In this document: positions 20,057 to 28,448 of the stretch, piece after piece
Numbering within the stretch: the first letter of the stretch is position 1
How the letters are laid out: the number at the start of each line of letters is the position of its first letter
Assembly (NCBI RefSeq): GCF_045866565.1
Contig: NZ_BAAFZV010000003.1
Location: forward strand, 310,001 to 374,000
Origin: Cognatilysobacter claricitrinus
Lineage (GTDB): Bacteria; Pseudomonadota; Gammaproteobacteria; Xanthomonadales; Xanthomonadaceae
Length of the DNA stretch: 64,000 nucleotides
Direction: 5' to 3'
Made by a program: the position numbers and the translations under genes
Notes under the pieces: model-generated
Seen by the model: the letters and a program-made list of their open reading frames with translations, nothing else
The model's database searches: none
Told to the model about the DNA's origin: nothing

Positions 20057-22975
20057 ATGCGATCGCTCATCGCCGTACTCGCCTGCGCTTTCGCCGCCTT
20101 GCCGTGCACCGCACTGGCGCAACGCGACATCACCGCGCCACTCATCTCGACCGCGGACGCCGATGCGCCCGTCCGGCTGGAGCGGGCGTCGATCGCCGTG
20201 GAGCACGCGGGTGGCACGGTGCGCACCACGCTCGACATGACCTTCCGCAACCCGTCGGCGCGAACGCTGGAAGGCAATCTCGATTTCCCGTTGCAACCCG
20301 GCCAGCAGGTCGTCGCGTTCGCCCTCGACATCGACGGCCACATGCGCGCGGCGGTGCCGATCGAGAAGCAGCGCGGTCGGCAGGTGCTCGAGGCGATCGA
20401 ACGTCGCGGTGCGGATCCGGGGCTGCTCGAGCAGTCGCAGGGCGAACATTTCCGCCTGCGCATCTATCCGTTCGCGCCGCATGGAACGCGCAGCGTTCGC
20501 GTCGTGTTGTCGGAAGCGCTGCCGGCGAACGGCACGTCGGTGCGGCTGCCGACCGCATTCGCCGCCGGTCTGGACGCGGTCCCGCTGCTGGTCCGCGCCA
20601 CCGACGCGCCGCGCATCGAAGGTGCCGTACGCACGCTGGTGTTCGAACGCCGTGGGCGCGGTCGCTATGAAACGACCCTGCGCGCGGGTGACATCGCGCG
20701 CGGTCGCGCCGTGCGCGTTGTGTTCCCTGCCGTCGCAGCGCCGTTGGCGCAGGTGCAGACATGGCGCGGCGAGCGCTACTTCGCCGCGGATGTGCCGGTG
20801 GCATTGCAACCCGAATCGCGCGCGTTTCCGTCGAAGATGGTGCTGTTGTGGGACAGCTCGGCGTCCGGCGCGCATCGTGCGCACGACCTCGAGTTCGCGC
20901 TGCTCGACGAGTATTTCCACGGAACCCGATCGATCGACGTCGACCTCGTGCGCTTCCGCGACACCGTCGAGCCGGCCACGCACTTCACCATCCGCACCGG
21001 CGACTGGAGCGCGCTCCGCAAGGCGCTGGAAACGACGATCTACGACGGTGCGACCGCTCTGCGCGGCTGGACGCCGCCTGCTGATGCGGGGGACGTGCTG
21101 CTCTTCAGCGACGGCCTGTTCAACTACGGTGACGCGACATTCCCGGCATTTGGTGCACGCCAGCGCCTCTACACCGTGCAGGCGGGCGTTGCCGGCGATG
21201 CGGCGCGACTCAAGGCGTTGGCCGAGGCGCGTGGCGGCGTCGCGATTCGGCTCGACAACGTTGCGGACGTGCGGACCGCGCACGATGAGCTGCTGCAGGA
21301 CCTGCCGCGCATCGTCGGCATCGACGCTGTCGGTGCGGGTGATGTGATCGCCGAGTCCGCGATCGTTCGCAACGGTATGCTGCGCATCGCCGGTCGCCTT
21401 ACCGACGCGAATCCGCGAATCACGCTCGACGTCGCCCGTGGGTATGAGCACGCGCGCATAGACGTCCCGCTGAGCGACGCGGTCGAAGGCGAAGCCGCTG
21501 CGCCTTTGTGGGCGAACTACGACGTCGCGAAGCTGATGGAAGCACCCGAGCGCAACCGGGCCGCGATCGCTCGCGTCGGCAGCGACTTCGGAATCGTCAC
21601 GCCGGGCAGTTCGCTGATCGTCCTCGAAAATGTCGACGACTACGTGCGCTACGCGATCACGCCGCCGGACGAACTCCGCGACGATTACGCGCGCCTCATG
21701 CGCGCGAACGCGACGCGACGCGACGAAGCGCGCAGCAAGCAGCTCGACACCGTGCGACGCCAGTGGAACGAGCGCATCGAATGGTGGTCGACGCCGTTCC
21801 CGAAGGGCGCGCCGCCGAAGCCGAAGCGCGAGGAGATGCGCGGCGCCGTTGGCTTCGCGCCGCCGCCGGCTCCCGCACCGTCCGCACCGCCGCCGCCTGC
21901 CGCGATGGAAATGGCACAGGCGGCCGACGCCGCGTCTGCGGCGCAAGCGGCGCAGGCGGAGCAGCGGGAGCGTTCGCAGCAGTCCGCGCGTCGCGCGGAG
22001 TCGCTGGATCGCGTGCAGGTCACCGGAAGCCGCATGAGCGACGCCGAACGTGCCGAGGCCGGCACCGAAATCGGCGTGCAATTGCAGCCGTGGACGCCCG
22101 ATTCCCCGTTCGCGCGTCGCCTGCGCGGGCTGGATGCGGACGCCGCGTACGCCGCGTATCTCGACGAACGCGCGCGCGCCGAGCCGGGCACGGCGTTCTA
22201 CCTCGACGTCGCGGACGTGCTGCTGGACCGCAAGCGCGACGACCTCGCATTGCGCGTGCTGTCGAACGTCGCCGAGATGGATCTCGATAACCGACACGTG
22301 CTGCGCGTGCTCGGCTACCGGCTGATGCAGGCGGGCCGCGCCGACCTCGCGGTGCCCGTGCTCGAACAGGTGCTTGCCATGAGCGACGACGAGCCGCAGA
22401 GCTACCGCGACCTCGCGCATGCCTACGCGGCGATCGGCGACCGGCAGAAGGCGATCGACCTGCTGTACGAAGTTGTCGCCGGAACCTGGGACGGCCGCTT
22501 CCCCGGCATCGAGGTGACCGCGCTTGCCGAACTCAACGCGCTGATCGCGACGTCGCCGAAGTCCTTGGATACGCATCGCATTCCGGCCGACCTGGTTCGC
22601 AACATGCCGCTCGACCTGCGCGCGGTGCTCAGCTGGGACGCCGACGACAGCGACATGGACCTGTGGGTCACGGATCCGAACGGCGAGAAGGCCTACTACG
22701 CGCACCGGCTGACGTACCAGGGCGGCCACATGTCGCTGGACTTCACCGGCGGCTATGGTCCCGAAGAATTCGCGCTGCGGACCGCCAAGCCCGGCCGCTA
22801 CAAGATCGAAGCCAACTATTTCGGCGACCGCCAGCAGGTCGTGACCGGTGCGACCACGCTGCAACTCTGGCTGAGCACGCACTTCGGCACGTCGAAGCAG
22901 AAGGACCAGCGCGTCACGCTGCGCCTGCGCGACCAGAAGGAAACGATCTTCGTCGGCGAGTTCGAGGTGAAGTAG
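20057..22975 (+). CDS. secreted VIT-domain protein with VWA-like, TPR-like and C-terminal DUF2135-like regions
   Basis: A 972-residue exported protein: signal peptide at residues 1-22 (ending ALAQ), then a vault/inter-alpha-trypsin (VIT) domain (about 35-165, for example TLDMTFRNPSARTLEGNLDFPL). Next is a von Willebrand A-like region (VLLWDSSASGAHR, LLFSDGLFNYG; about 250-440), then a Pro/Ala-rich linker (about 590-650). Helical repeats of TPR type (about 710-830) and a beta-rich C-terminal domain follow (WDADDSDMDLWVTDPNGEKAYY), like DUF2135. The linker end carries LDRVQVTGSRMSD, which looks like the N-terminal motif of TonB receptors. The role is unknown; a periplasmic or surface adhesion/assembly function is only an inference. 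Confidence 0.82.
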   Translation: MRSLIAVLACAFAALPCTALAQRDITAPLISTADADAPVRLERASIAVEHAGGTVRTTLDMTFRNPSARTLEGNLDFPLQPGQQVVAFALDIDGHMRAAVPIEKQRGRQVLEAIERRGADPGLLEQSQGEHFRLRIYPFAPHGTRSVRVVLSEALPANGTSVRLPTAFAAGLDAVPLLVRATDAPRIEGAVRTLVFERRGRGRYETTLRAGDIARGRAVRVVFPAVAAPLAQVQTWRGERYFAADVPVALQPESRAFPSKMVLLWDSSASGAHRAHDLEFALLDEYFHGTRSIDVDLVRFRDTVEPATHFTIRTGDWSALRKALETTIYDGATALRGWTPPADAGDVLLFSDGLFNYGDATFPAFGARQRLYTVQAGVAGDAARLKALAEARGGVAIRLDNVADVRTAHDELLQDLPRIVGIDAVGAGDVIAESAIVRNGMLRIAGRLTDANPRITLDVARGYEHARIDVPLSDAVEGEAAAPLWANYDVAKLMEAPERNRAAIARVGSDFGIVTPGSSLIVLENVDDYVRYAITPPDELRDDYARLMRANATRRDEARSKQLDTVRRQWNERIEWWSTPFPKGAPPKPKREEMRGAVGFAPPPAPAPSAPPPPAAMEMAQAADAASAAQAAQAEQRERSQQSARRAESLDRVQVTGSRMSDAERAEAGTEIGVQLQPWTPDSPFARRLRGLDADAAYAAYLDERARAEPGTAFYLDVADVLLDRKRDDLALRVLSNVAEMDLDNRHVLRVLGYRLMQAGRADLAVPVLEQVLAMSDDEPQSYRDLAHAYAAIGDRQKAIDLLYEVVAGTWDGRFPGIEVTALAELNALIATSPKSLDTHRIPADLVRNMPLDLRAVLSWDADDSDMDLWVTDPNGEKAYYAHRLTYQGGHMSLDFTGGYGPEEFALRTAKPGRYKIEANYFGDRQQVVTGATTLQLWLSTHFGTSKQKDQRVTLRLRDQKETIFVGEFEVK

Positions 22976-22991
22976 CGGACGGCGGCAGACC

Positions 22992-23020
22992 GGCCCGACG
23001 CGTTACGAGCGCGTCGGGCC
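22992..23020 (+). terminator. GC-rich hairpin after the VIT-domain gene
   Basis: GGCCCGACGCG, loop TTACGAG, CGCGTCGGGCC: a perfect 11-bp stem starting 17 bases after the stop codon. It lacks a U-tract, so terminator function is inferred from position and strength. Confidence 0.5.
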
Positions 23021-23117
23021 GATAGCGCTGTTGTCGGAGTGCGCAGATTTTCGCGGGCGTCGCCATCGACAAACCGTCGCCGGGTGCATCGCATCGATGC
23101 CGTTCGGCGGCGCGCGC

Positions 23118-23225
23118 TCAGCGAATCGCGAGCAGCACGGCACCGACAAGGTTCGCCAACGCGAACGCGATCCCCAGCGAAGTCAGCAGGGCGGTGCGAT
23201 TGCGGCGTAGGCGATGGGTGGACAT
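23118..23225 (-). CDS. small single-pass membrane protein, 35 aa
   Basis: A very short gene: MSTHRLRRNRTALLTS, then a hydrophobic stretch GIAFALANLVGAVLLAIR to the stop. A basic N-terminus before one membrane helix suits a small inner-membrane protein. TGGAGAA lies about 7 bases before the ATG, which supports translation. The function is unknown, and a chance frame cannot be ruled out. Confidence 0.5.
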   Translation of the reverse strand: MSTHRLRRNRTALLTSLGIAFALANLVGAVLLAIR

Positions 23226-23561
23226 CGGGTTTCTCCAGGGACGCCCCGGCACCGGCACGCTGCTCCTGCGTCCGTCGCCGTGTTCCCGGTCGGCTCGATC
23301 GCAGGCGCCGGGGCGAGGCTCATGCTCGGCCTCGCGTGGCGTCGTCGCTATCCGGCTATGCCGCGCCTGCGGGTAGGAAAAGTCCGAAGCCCGCACATGC
23401 GCGGAGCACGGTCTCGCTGCAGGCGTTGCCCGCGATCGTCACCCATCCCAGACCACGACGCTCGAACGCACACTGATGAGCGCAAGCGCGATGCCGCGTG
23501 TCGCCAACGGATCGTCATACCGTCGCGCCCGCTGCCGGCATCAGCGAATCGACCGGCCCGG
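23226..23561. other. 336-bp stretch with no supported gene
   Basis: Only short frames without ribosome-binding sites are present on either strand. It separates the 35-aa gene from the STAS-like pair. I see no repeat, RNA fold or clear promoter. Confidence 0.4.
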
Positions 23562-23969
23562 CTAGTGGTACAGCGGATTGTCCAGCAGCAAGGCGCGCGG
23601 GACGCGGTTGCGCTTCACCCACAGCAGTGCGTCGACCGGGTCCTCGAACACGTGCGCCTGCAGCCCAAGTCGCGACGCCATGATCTGGCCGATGCGATCG
23701 CGATCCAGCAACTCTTCGCGGGCGGCGATGGCGATCGTGAACGAGGCGGGTGCGGCATCGGCCCATTCGCGCACGATCTCGAAACGTTCGGCCAGCGTGG
23801 GGATGGGTGTCACCTCCGCATCGCTGAAGTCGAACAGCACGCGCCGCACATCGAGCGACTTCGCCTCCCCGATCGCGTCGAGCGCGATGTGGCGTGCTTC
23901 GACCAACGTGAGCGGCCCGGCCGCGTGCACGACCAGGCAGTCGTCTTCGATGTGGTGGACGGTATCCAT
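23562..23969 (-). CDS. STAS/SpoIIAA-like protein, copy 2 of a tandem pair
   Basis: A 135-residue cytoplasmic protein with an alpha/beta pattern like the STAS/SpoIIAA-like family: MDTVHHIEDDCLVVHAAGPL, a helix, then VRRVLFDFSDAE and FTIAIAA. It aligns end to end with the gene just upstream (shared motifs include IV.EWA.AAP..F.I..AA.E.LL..DR.G....S.LGL.A.VF), so the two arose by duplication. It starts 8 bases after the stop of its partner. The role is unknown; STAS proteins often act in partner switching. Confidence 0.68.
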   Translation of the reverse strand: MDTVHHIEDDCLVVHAAGPLTLVEARHIALDAIGEAKSLDVRRVLFDFSDAEVTPIPTLAERFEIVREWADAAPASFTIAIAAREELLDRDRIGQIMASRLGLQAHVFEDPVDALLWVKRNRVPRALLLDNPLYH

Positions 23970-23977
23970 GCGGAGCC

Positions 23978-24364
23978 TCAGGAGTGCGTTGATTGCGCTG
24001 ACGGTTGTTCGAGCCACCGTTTCGCTTCGGCACGGCCGGTGAATACGCGCGCGTCGAGGCCGAGGTGCGACGCGACGTAAAGTCCCGCGCGATCCGGTCG
24101 AAGCAGTGCTTCCGGCGCGGCCAGGCCGATGGAAAATCCGTCTGGCGCCGCTTCCGCCCATTCCTGCACGATGTCGATGCGCTGTACGAGCACTGGCGGT
24201 TGGTCGATACGCGCATCGAGCACATCGATCAGCAGCCGACGCAGGCCGCGATCGCGGCACGTCAACACGGCATCGAACGCGGCGGCGCGCACTTGCGCCA
24301 GCGATGCGTCGCCTTCGACGCGAAGAACGAGGGCATCGTCCTCGACACGGACATCGACGTTCAT
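23978..24364 (-). CDS. STAS/SpoIIAA-like protein, copy 1 of a tandem pair
   Basis: A 128-residue paralog of the gene that follows it. It begins MNVDVRVEDDALVLRVEGDA, has RRLLIDVLDARID and DIVQEWAEAAPDGFSIGLAAPE, and ends with a polar tail. GGGAGG six bases before ATG 24364 marks the start; the frame continues upstream but without family-like sequence. First gene of the two-gene unit. I infer a small regulatory or ligand-binding protein from the fold; no partner kinase or phosphatase is adjacent. Confidence 0.68.
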   Translation of the reverse strand: MNVDVRVEDDALVLRVEGDASLAQVRAAAFDAVLTCRDRGLRRLLIDVLDARIDQPPVLVQRIDIVQEWAEAAPDGFSIGLAAPEALLRPDRAGLYVASHLGLDARVFTGRAEAKRWLEQPSAQSTHS

Positions 24365-24510
24365 AGCGGCCTCCCGCGTCGAGGGTAGAGCTGCAGCCAC
24401 GACGGCACCGACCGCCGGTCGCACATGCACCTTCGTGCAGCACAGCGCCACGCGTGTCCGTACAGCGCTTTAGCTGCAACGCATGCTGGTTAGACGGTGC
24501 ATTGCGCTCG

Positions 24511-24810
24511 TTACACCGTGCCGATGTAAGCGCTGCTCGCCGCCCATTTCACCTGCGCGATCACTTCCTTCACGCGTCCACGGTCGATGAGCTCCGCGGG
24601 TGATGCATCGTCGCGCTTGGTGCATAGCCATCGCGCCACGGCGGCTTCGTCATGCCTCCAGAAGTCGAGAAGCAGCAAGGCGAGTTCCGGCGAGCGCGCC
24701 TTCACGAGTTCCCAGACGCGTTGCTCGGCTTCGCGGCACTGCGACTGCGCATGCCGCAGCAGCTCGAGTTCGAGGAACAGGTCGTCGGTGGTCCGCGGGC
24801 GGCCGGCCAT
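24511..24810 (-). CDS. conserved hypothetical protein, 99 aa
   Basis: Begins MAGRPRTTDDLFLELELLRHAQSQ and is helical throughout, with no signal or membrane segment. The N-terminal GRPRTTDD could contact nucleic acid, but that is a guess. High third-position GC supports coding. The open frame runs on upstream for hundreds of codons, antisense to the cyclase gene; this ATG is the first one in reasonable sequence. Divergent from the diguanylate cyclase. Confidence 0.6.
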   Translation of the reverse strand: MAGRPRTTDDLFLELELLRHAQSQCREAEQRVWELVKARSPELALLLLDFWRHDEAAVARWLCTKRDDASPAELIDRGRVKEVIAQVKWAASSAYIGTV

Positions 24811-24993
24811 GGGGCAATGCTCGCACGCTCGGCTAGTGGCACTGCTGAATCCAACGGCAATGACCGCGTGGGCCGATCGAGTGCCCGTGGGCACGATGCC
24901 GTGCGTGGCAGCGTGCTCCCGACGAACGGTCGCCGCGTCCGTGTCGACGCGTGTCGTATTGCAAGTCGGCGCCGCATTCGCCAGTGCAGCGTC

Positions 24994-26025
24994 ATGCAAC
25001 CCGAGCCCGCCATGCCCCCGACGCTCGACGACATCGACGCGCGGTATCGCTACCGGCTTCGTGCATGGATCGGTTGGATGTTCGTCGTCGAGCTGCTGCT
25101 CGTCGGGCGACTGCACGGGTGGGCCGGCCACGAGGCCATCGTTCTGATCGACGCGGGCTGGGTCGCATGCCTGCTCGCGGTGCTGGTCGCGGTCCACCGC
25201 TTTCACGCAAGCGCGGGGCCCGGCGACGCGCTGGTGCTGGTCAATGCGGTGTTCGCGTCGATCAACATGCACGTGGCCGGGATCAATGGCCTCGGCTGGG
25301 TGTTCCCGATCATCATCACCGCGTTCGCGATCAGTCGCCCGCGACTGGCGCTCGTCGTCTCGATCGCGATGCTGGTCAATGCGTTCGCGTTCACCGGGCC
25401 GTTCGGTGCTCCCGACGCCAAACTCGCGTTCGGTCTCTGCGGCGCGCTCATCACCGTGCTGTCGTACGTCGTGGCCAGGCATGTCGAAACGCTGAGGCAC
25501 CTGCTCGGACGCCTGGCGACGCGCGATCCCTTGACCGACTCCGGCAACCGGCGCGCGATGGACGATGCACTGCGTAGCGCCATTCGCGCGCGGCATGCGC
25601 CGAGTGTTCTCGCCGTGCTGGATCTTGATCACTGCAAGAAGATCAACGATGCGTACGGCCACGCCGCGGGCGATCGCGTGCTTCGCGAGACCGCCGCGGC
25701 CATCCGTTCGCATCTCGGCGACAGCGGCCGTGTGTATCGGCTCGGCGGCGAGGAGTTCGTCGTGCTGTTGCCTGCGACGTCGCGTGGTGATGCCGGGACG
25801 CGGCTGCGCGCTCTCGGGGCCGCCATCCGCCGCGACGTTCGCCTGCGCGAAGTGCAGATCACCTGCTCGATAGGCTATGCAGCGAAGCGGCCGATCGACG
25901 ATGCGGCCACGTGGCTCGCCCGCGCCGACAGCGCGATGCACCGCGCGAAGACGTCCGGCCGCGATCGGGTGGTGGATGTCGACGATCCGCTCGAAACGAA
26001 CGTCGAGGGCGCCGCAGCGGGGTAG
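24994..26025 (+). CDS. membrane-bound diguanylate cyclase (GGDEF)
   Basis: Makes cyclic di-GMP from two GTP. The N-terminal half has about five or six membrane segments (residues 20-165) that form the sensor. The GGDEF domain follows: DPLTDSGNRRAMDDAL, LDLDHCKKINDAYGHAAGD, the active-site GGEEF, and CSIGYAA. GGEEF is a functional variant. No RxxD inhibitory site is seen upstream of GGEEF. No EAL domain is present. The ATG at 24994 is preferred; one at 25012 (MPPTLDD) is also possible. Confidence 0.9.
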   Translation: MQPEPAMPPTLDDIDARYRYRLRAWIGWMFVVELLLVGRLHGWAGHEAIVLIDAGWVACLLAVLVAVHRFHASAGPGDALVLVNAVFASINMHVAGINGLGWVFPIIITAFAISRPRLALVVSIAMLVNAFAFTGPFGAPDAKLAFGLCGALITVLSYVVARHVETLRHLLGRLATRDPLTDSGNRRAMDDALRSAIRARHAPSVLAVLDLDHCKKINDAYGHAAGDRVLRETAAAIRSHLGDSGRVYRLGGEEFVVLLPATSRGDAGTRLRALGAAIRRDVRLREVQITCSIGYAAKRPIDDAATWLARADSAMHRAKTSGRDRVVDVDDPLETNVEGAAAG

Positions 26026-26073
26026 CGCGCACGAGCGAGAGAGCCCGCATCCGAAACGCGACCGCCAGGCAAC

Positions 26074-26098
26074 AAAAAACCCCGCGTTCGCGGGGTTT
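26074..26098. terminator. bidirectional intrinsic terminator
   Basis: CCCCGC, loop GTTC, GCGGGG flanked by A-rich and T-rich runs on both sides. The minus-strand tail has six T, so it best serves the tRNA transcript; on the plus strand it can also stop the diguanylate cyclase message. Confidence 0.88.
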
Positions 26099-26112
26099 TG
26101 CCGATCGACCGC

Positions 26113-26189
26113 TGGTGGCTATGGGTGGACTCGAACCACCGACCCCAGCATTATGAGTGCTGTGCTCTAACCGGCTGAGCTACATAGCC
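26113..26189 (-). tRNA. tRNA-Met (elongator, anticodon CAT)
   Basis: 77 bases with an encoded CCA. The acceptor GGCTATG pairs with CATAGCC. The D-arm has AGCTCAGCCGGTTAGAGC, the anticodon stem CAGCA/TGCTG closes a CTCATAA loop (anticodon CAT), and the T-arm has GGTTCGAGTCC. The overall sequence follows E. coli elongator tRNA-Met rather than tRNA-fMet (normal first pair) or tRNA-Ile2. Confidence 0.95.
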
Positions 26190-26332
26190 ATGCGGTGAAC
26201 CGCGAATTCTTCCGGTTCGGCCGCTGGCTGTCAATGACCGGTGTCGCGCTACGGCGTTCGCTTGTTGTCCACTGGCCCGCGTGGCAGAGTCGATCGCAAT
26301 GGCTTAGTGCCTAAGCAATCGAGGTCCGCATC

Positions 26333-26944
26333 GTGATCGATCCGGACGGCTACCGCCCCAACGTGGGCATCGTGATCATGAACGCCGATGGGCGCGTGTT
26401 CTGGGCGCGTCGGGTGCATCGCGACGGCTGGCAGTTCCCGCAGGGCGGCATGAACACCGACGAGACGCCGCTCGAGGCGATGTATCGCGAGCTGCGTGAA
26501 GAGACCGGCCTGCTGCCGGAGCACGTCGACGTGCTCGCCGCCACGCCCGGCTGGCTGCGTTACCGGCTGCCGCAGCGCGCGATCCGGCGTCGCGATCGCC
26601 TGGTCTGCATCGGCCAGAAGCAGGTGTGGTTCCTGCTGCACCTCAAGTGCGAGGAATCGAACGTCTGCCTCGACCTCACCGACAAGCCCGAGTTCGACCA
26701 CTGGCGCTGGGTCGACTTCTGGTATCCGCTCGATCACGTGGTGACGTTCAAGCGCGGCGTGTACTCGCGGGCGCTTCGGCACCTGGCGCCGTCGGCCCGG
26801 CAGATTGCCGGGGCATCCGCGATTCCGACACCGATGCCGGATCCGTACGACCCCCGCAACGCCCGCCCGCTGAGACGCCAGCGGCCGAGGTCGGGCGGCT
26901 ACGGGCCGCTCCAGGCCGGGGCGCCCGAGCCCGCTTCCAATTGA
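26333..26944 (+). CDS. rppH: RNA pyrophosphohydrolase
   Basis: Removes pyrophosphate from the 5' end of primary transcripts to start their decay. It begins at GTG 26333 (MIDPDGYRPNVGIVIMN), with GAGGT 7 bases upstream. The Nudix box runs GGMNTDETPLEAMYRELREETGL, with the catalytic Glu pair in REETG. WRWVDFWYPLDHVVTFKRGVY is the usual C-terminal signature. The tail after residue 160 is Pro/Arg-rich and variable, as in other xanthomonads. Confidence 0.96.
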   Translation: MIDPDGYRPNVGIVIMNADGRVFWARRVHRDGWQFPQGGMNTDETPLEAMYRELREETGLLPEHVDVLAATPGWLRYRLPQRAIRRRDRLVCIGQKQVWFLLHLKCEESNVCLDLTDKPEFDHWRWVDFWYPLDHVVTFKRGVYSRALRHLAPSARQIAGASAIPTPMPDPYDPRNARPLRRQRPRSGGYGPLQAGAPEPASN

Positions 26945-26960
26945 CAATCATTCTCATTCG
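26942..26960 (+). promoter_or_regulatory. probable Fur-binding site upstream of bfd
   Basis: TGACAATCATTCTCATTCG resembles the Fur consensus of repeated NATWAT units (AATCAT TCTCAT). It lies about 40 bases before the bfd start, where iron repression would act, and overlaps the last codons of rppH. Confidence 0.6.
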
Positions 26961-26999
26961 TGTTGGACTTGTGGCGTCCCAACAGCGCTTCCGGCCCTC

Positions 27000-27206
27000 A
27001 TGTACGTGTGCCTCTGCAACGGCGTCACCGACCGCGACATCCGCCAGGCGGCGGAAGCCGGGTGCCGCAGCATGCCGGAGCTGACCATGCGCACCGGCGC
27101 CGGCGCGACCTGCGGCAGCTGTGTCGAGATGGCGACCGCGATCCTCGACGAAACCACGGCACGTGCGCACGCCCTGCCGCTTCCCGTGCTCCAGGTCGCT
27201 GCCTGA
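27000..27206 (+). CDS. bfd: bacterioferritin-associated ferredoxin
   Basis: A 68-residue [2Fe-2S] protein that gives electrons to bacterioferritin so stored iron can be released. The cluster ligands are Cys4 and Cys6 in MYVCLCNGVTDRDI, and the CxxC in GATCGSCVEMA. It is next to bfr and behind a probable Fur site, the standard setting for iron-starvation control. Confidence 0.95.
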   Translation: MYVCLCNGVTDRDIRQAAEAGCRSMPELTMRTGAGATCGSCVEMATAILDETTARAHALPLPVLQVAA

Positions 27207-27285
27207 GCCAACGCGGGCGATTCGCATTACGCCGCGGCCCGTCGCGCGGGTTTAGAGTTCGCGCTCCGCGTCGTGGAGCCTGCCC

Positions 27286-27756
27286 ATGAAGGGCGATGCC
27301 AAAGTCATCGAATTCCTCAATCGCGCGCTCTACAACGAGCTGACCGCGATCAACCAGTACTTCCTGCACGCCAAGATGCTGAAGAACTGGGGGCTGAAGG
27401 AACTCGCCGATCACGAGTACCACGAGTCGATCGACGAGATGAAGCATGCGGACAAGCTGTCCGAGCGCATCCTCTTCCTCGACGGCCTGCCGAATTTCCA
27501 GGCGCTGGGCAAGCTGAAAATCGGCGAGAACCCACGCGAACTGCTGGGCTGCGACCTCGCACTCGAGTACGAAGCGCTACCCGTGCTGCGCGAGGCGATC
27601 GCGTACTGCGAGCAGGTCAGCGATTACGTCAGCCGTCAGTTGTTCGCGGACATCCTCGAGTCCGAGGAAGAACACATCGACTGGATCGAAACGCAGCTCG
27701 CGCTGATGGATCGACTCGGCGACGCGCTGTATCTGCAGTCGAAAATCGAGAGCTGA
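27286..27756 (+). CDS. bfr: bacterioferritin (haem-containing iron-storage ferritin)
   Basis: A 156-residue four-helix subunit of the 24-mer that oxidises and stores iron. It has the ferroxidase ligands in NELTAIN, ESIDEMKHADKL (with the haem-ligand Met52), YEALPVLREAI and ILESEEEHIDWIE. All key residues are present, so it is a catalytic, haem-binding type. It follows bfd by 79 bases; the two work together in iron release. Confidence 0.97.
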   Translation: MKGDAKVIEFLNRALYNELTAINQYFLHAKMLKNWGLKELADHEYHESIDEMKHADKLSERILFLDGLPNFQALGKLKIGENPRELLGCDLALEYEALPVLREAIAYCEQVSDYVSRQLFADILESEEEHIDWIETQLALMDRLGDALYLQSKIES

Positions 27757-28353
27757 TCAGGCGACGGGCCGCGGCGCTGCCGCTCCCCGCCGCATGACGC
27801 TGCGCACGCGGCGCCACAACCACGCGATCGCCAGGCCGACCAGCAGGCTGATCGCGAGCACCGCCACCAGCGCGGCCACCGGATGCGCGATGAGCAGCGC
27901 GAGCAGTCCGACGGTCGCGGCGTCCTCGCCGACCGAGGCGCCCCAGTTGGTGACCGGCTCCGGCGACAGGTTGAGCAACGCGCGTGTGCCGGACTTGAGG
28001 CCGTGGCTGGCCAGCGCGACGCCCGCGCCCGTGGCGAGTGCGCCCGCGCCGAGATGCCCGTCGGGCGACAGCGCGGCCGCCGCCAGGAACGCACCGACCG
28101 GTATGCGCAGCAGCGTGTGGACGAGGTCCCATGCCGAATCGACGCCCGGGATTTTGTCGGCGAAGAACTCGACGAGCGCGAGCGCGCCCGACACCCCGAG
28201 CACCCACGGCGACTGCGCGGCCTGCAGCGCGGGCGGCAGGTCGAGCCAGCCGAGCGCGCCGGCGACGCCGATACCGAACACGGTGAGATAGACGCGGATT
28301 CCCGCGAGCCAGGCGAGCACGAGACCAAGCGCGAACAGCGGGGCAGCAGGCAT
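27757..28353 (-). CDS. DUF4126-family membrane protein
   Basis: A 198-residue inner-membrane protein with about five hydrophobic segments. It begins MPAAPLFALGLVLAWLAGIRVYLTVF, with the family-like AGIRVY and later FADKIPGVDSAWDLVHT. The function of DUF4126 is not known. GGAG lies 9 bases before ATG 28353. Its stop abuts the bfr stop, tail to tail. Confidence 0.82.
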   Translation of the reverse strand: MPAAPLFALGLVLAWLAGIRVYLTVFGIGVAGALGWLDLPPALQAAQSPWVLGVSGALALVEFFADKIPGVDSAWDLVHTLLRIPVGAFLAAAALSPDGHLGAGALATGAGVALASHGLKSGTRALLNLSPEPVTNWGASVGEDAATVGLLALLIAHPVAALVAVLAISLLVGLAIAWLWRRVRSVMRRGAAAPRPVA

Positions 28354-28448
28354 GACGGGCTCTCCGGGTCGCCACCGTCCATGGGACGTCGGGCGACGTG
28401 CAGGCGGCGTGGGCATACTGCAGCCACTGCCGCTTCGCCGAGGCCGCC

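Noticed and set aside
20039..22882. 947-codon open frame on the minus strand
   Set aside because: Antisense shadow of the VIT-domain gene, with no recognisable motif.
23476..23565. about 29-codon plus-strand frame beginning MSASAMPRVANG
   Set aside because: No ribosome-binding site, no homology pattern, and it runs into the tail of the STAS-like gene.
26113..26189. tRNA-Ile2 (lysidine CAT) in place of tRNA-Met
   Set aside because: Anticodon CAT alone is ambiguous, but the acceptor, D-arm and anticodon stem follow elongator tRNA-Met.
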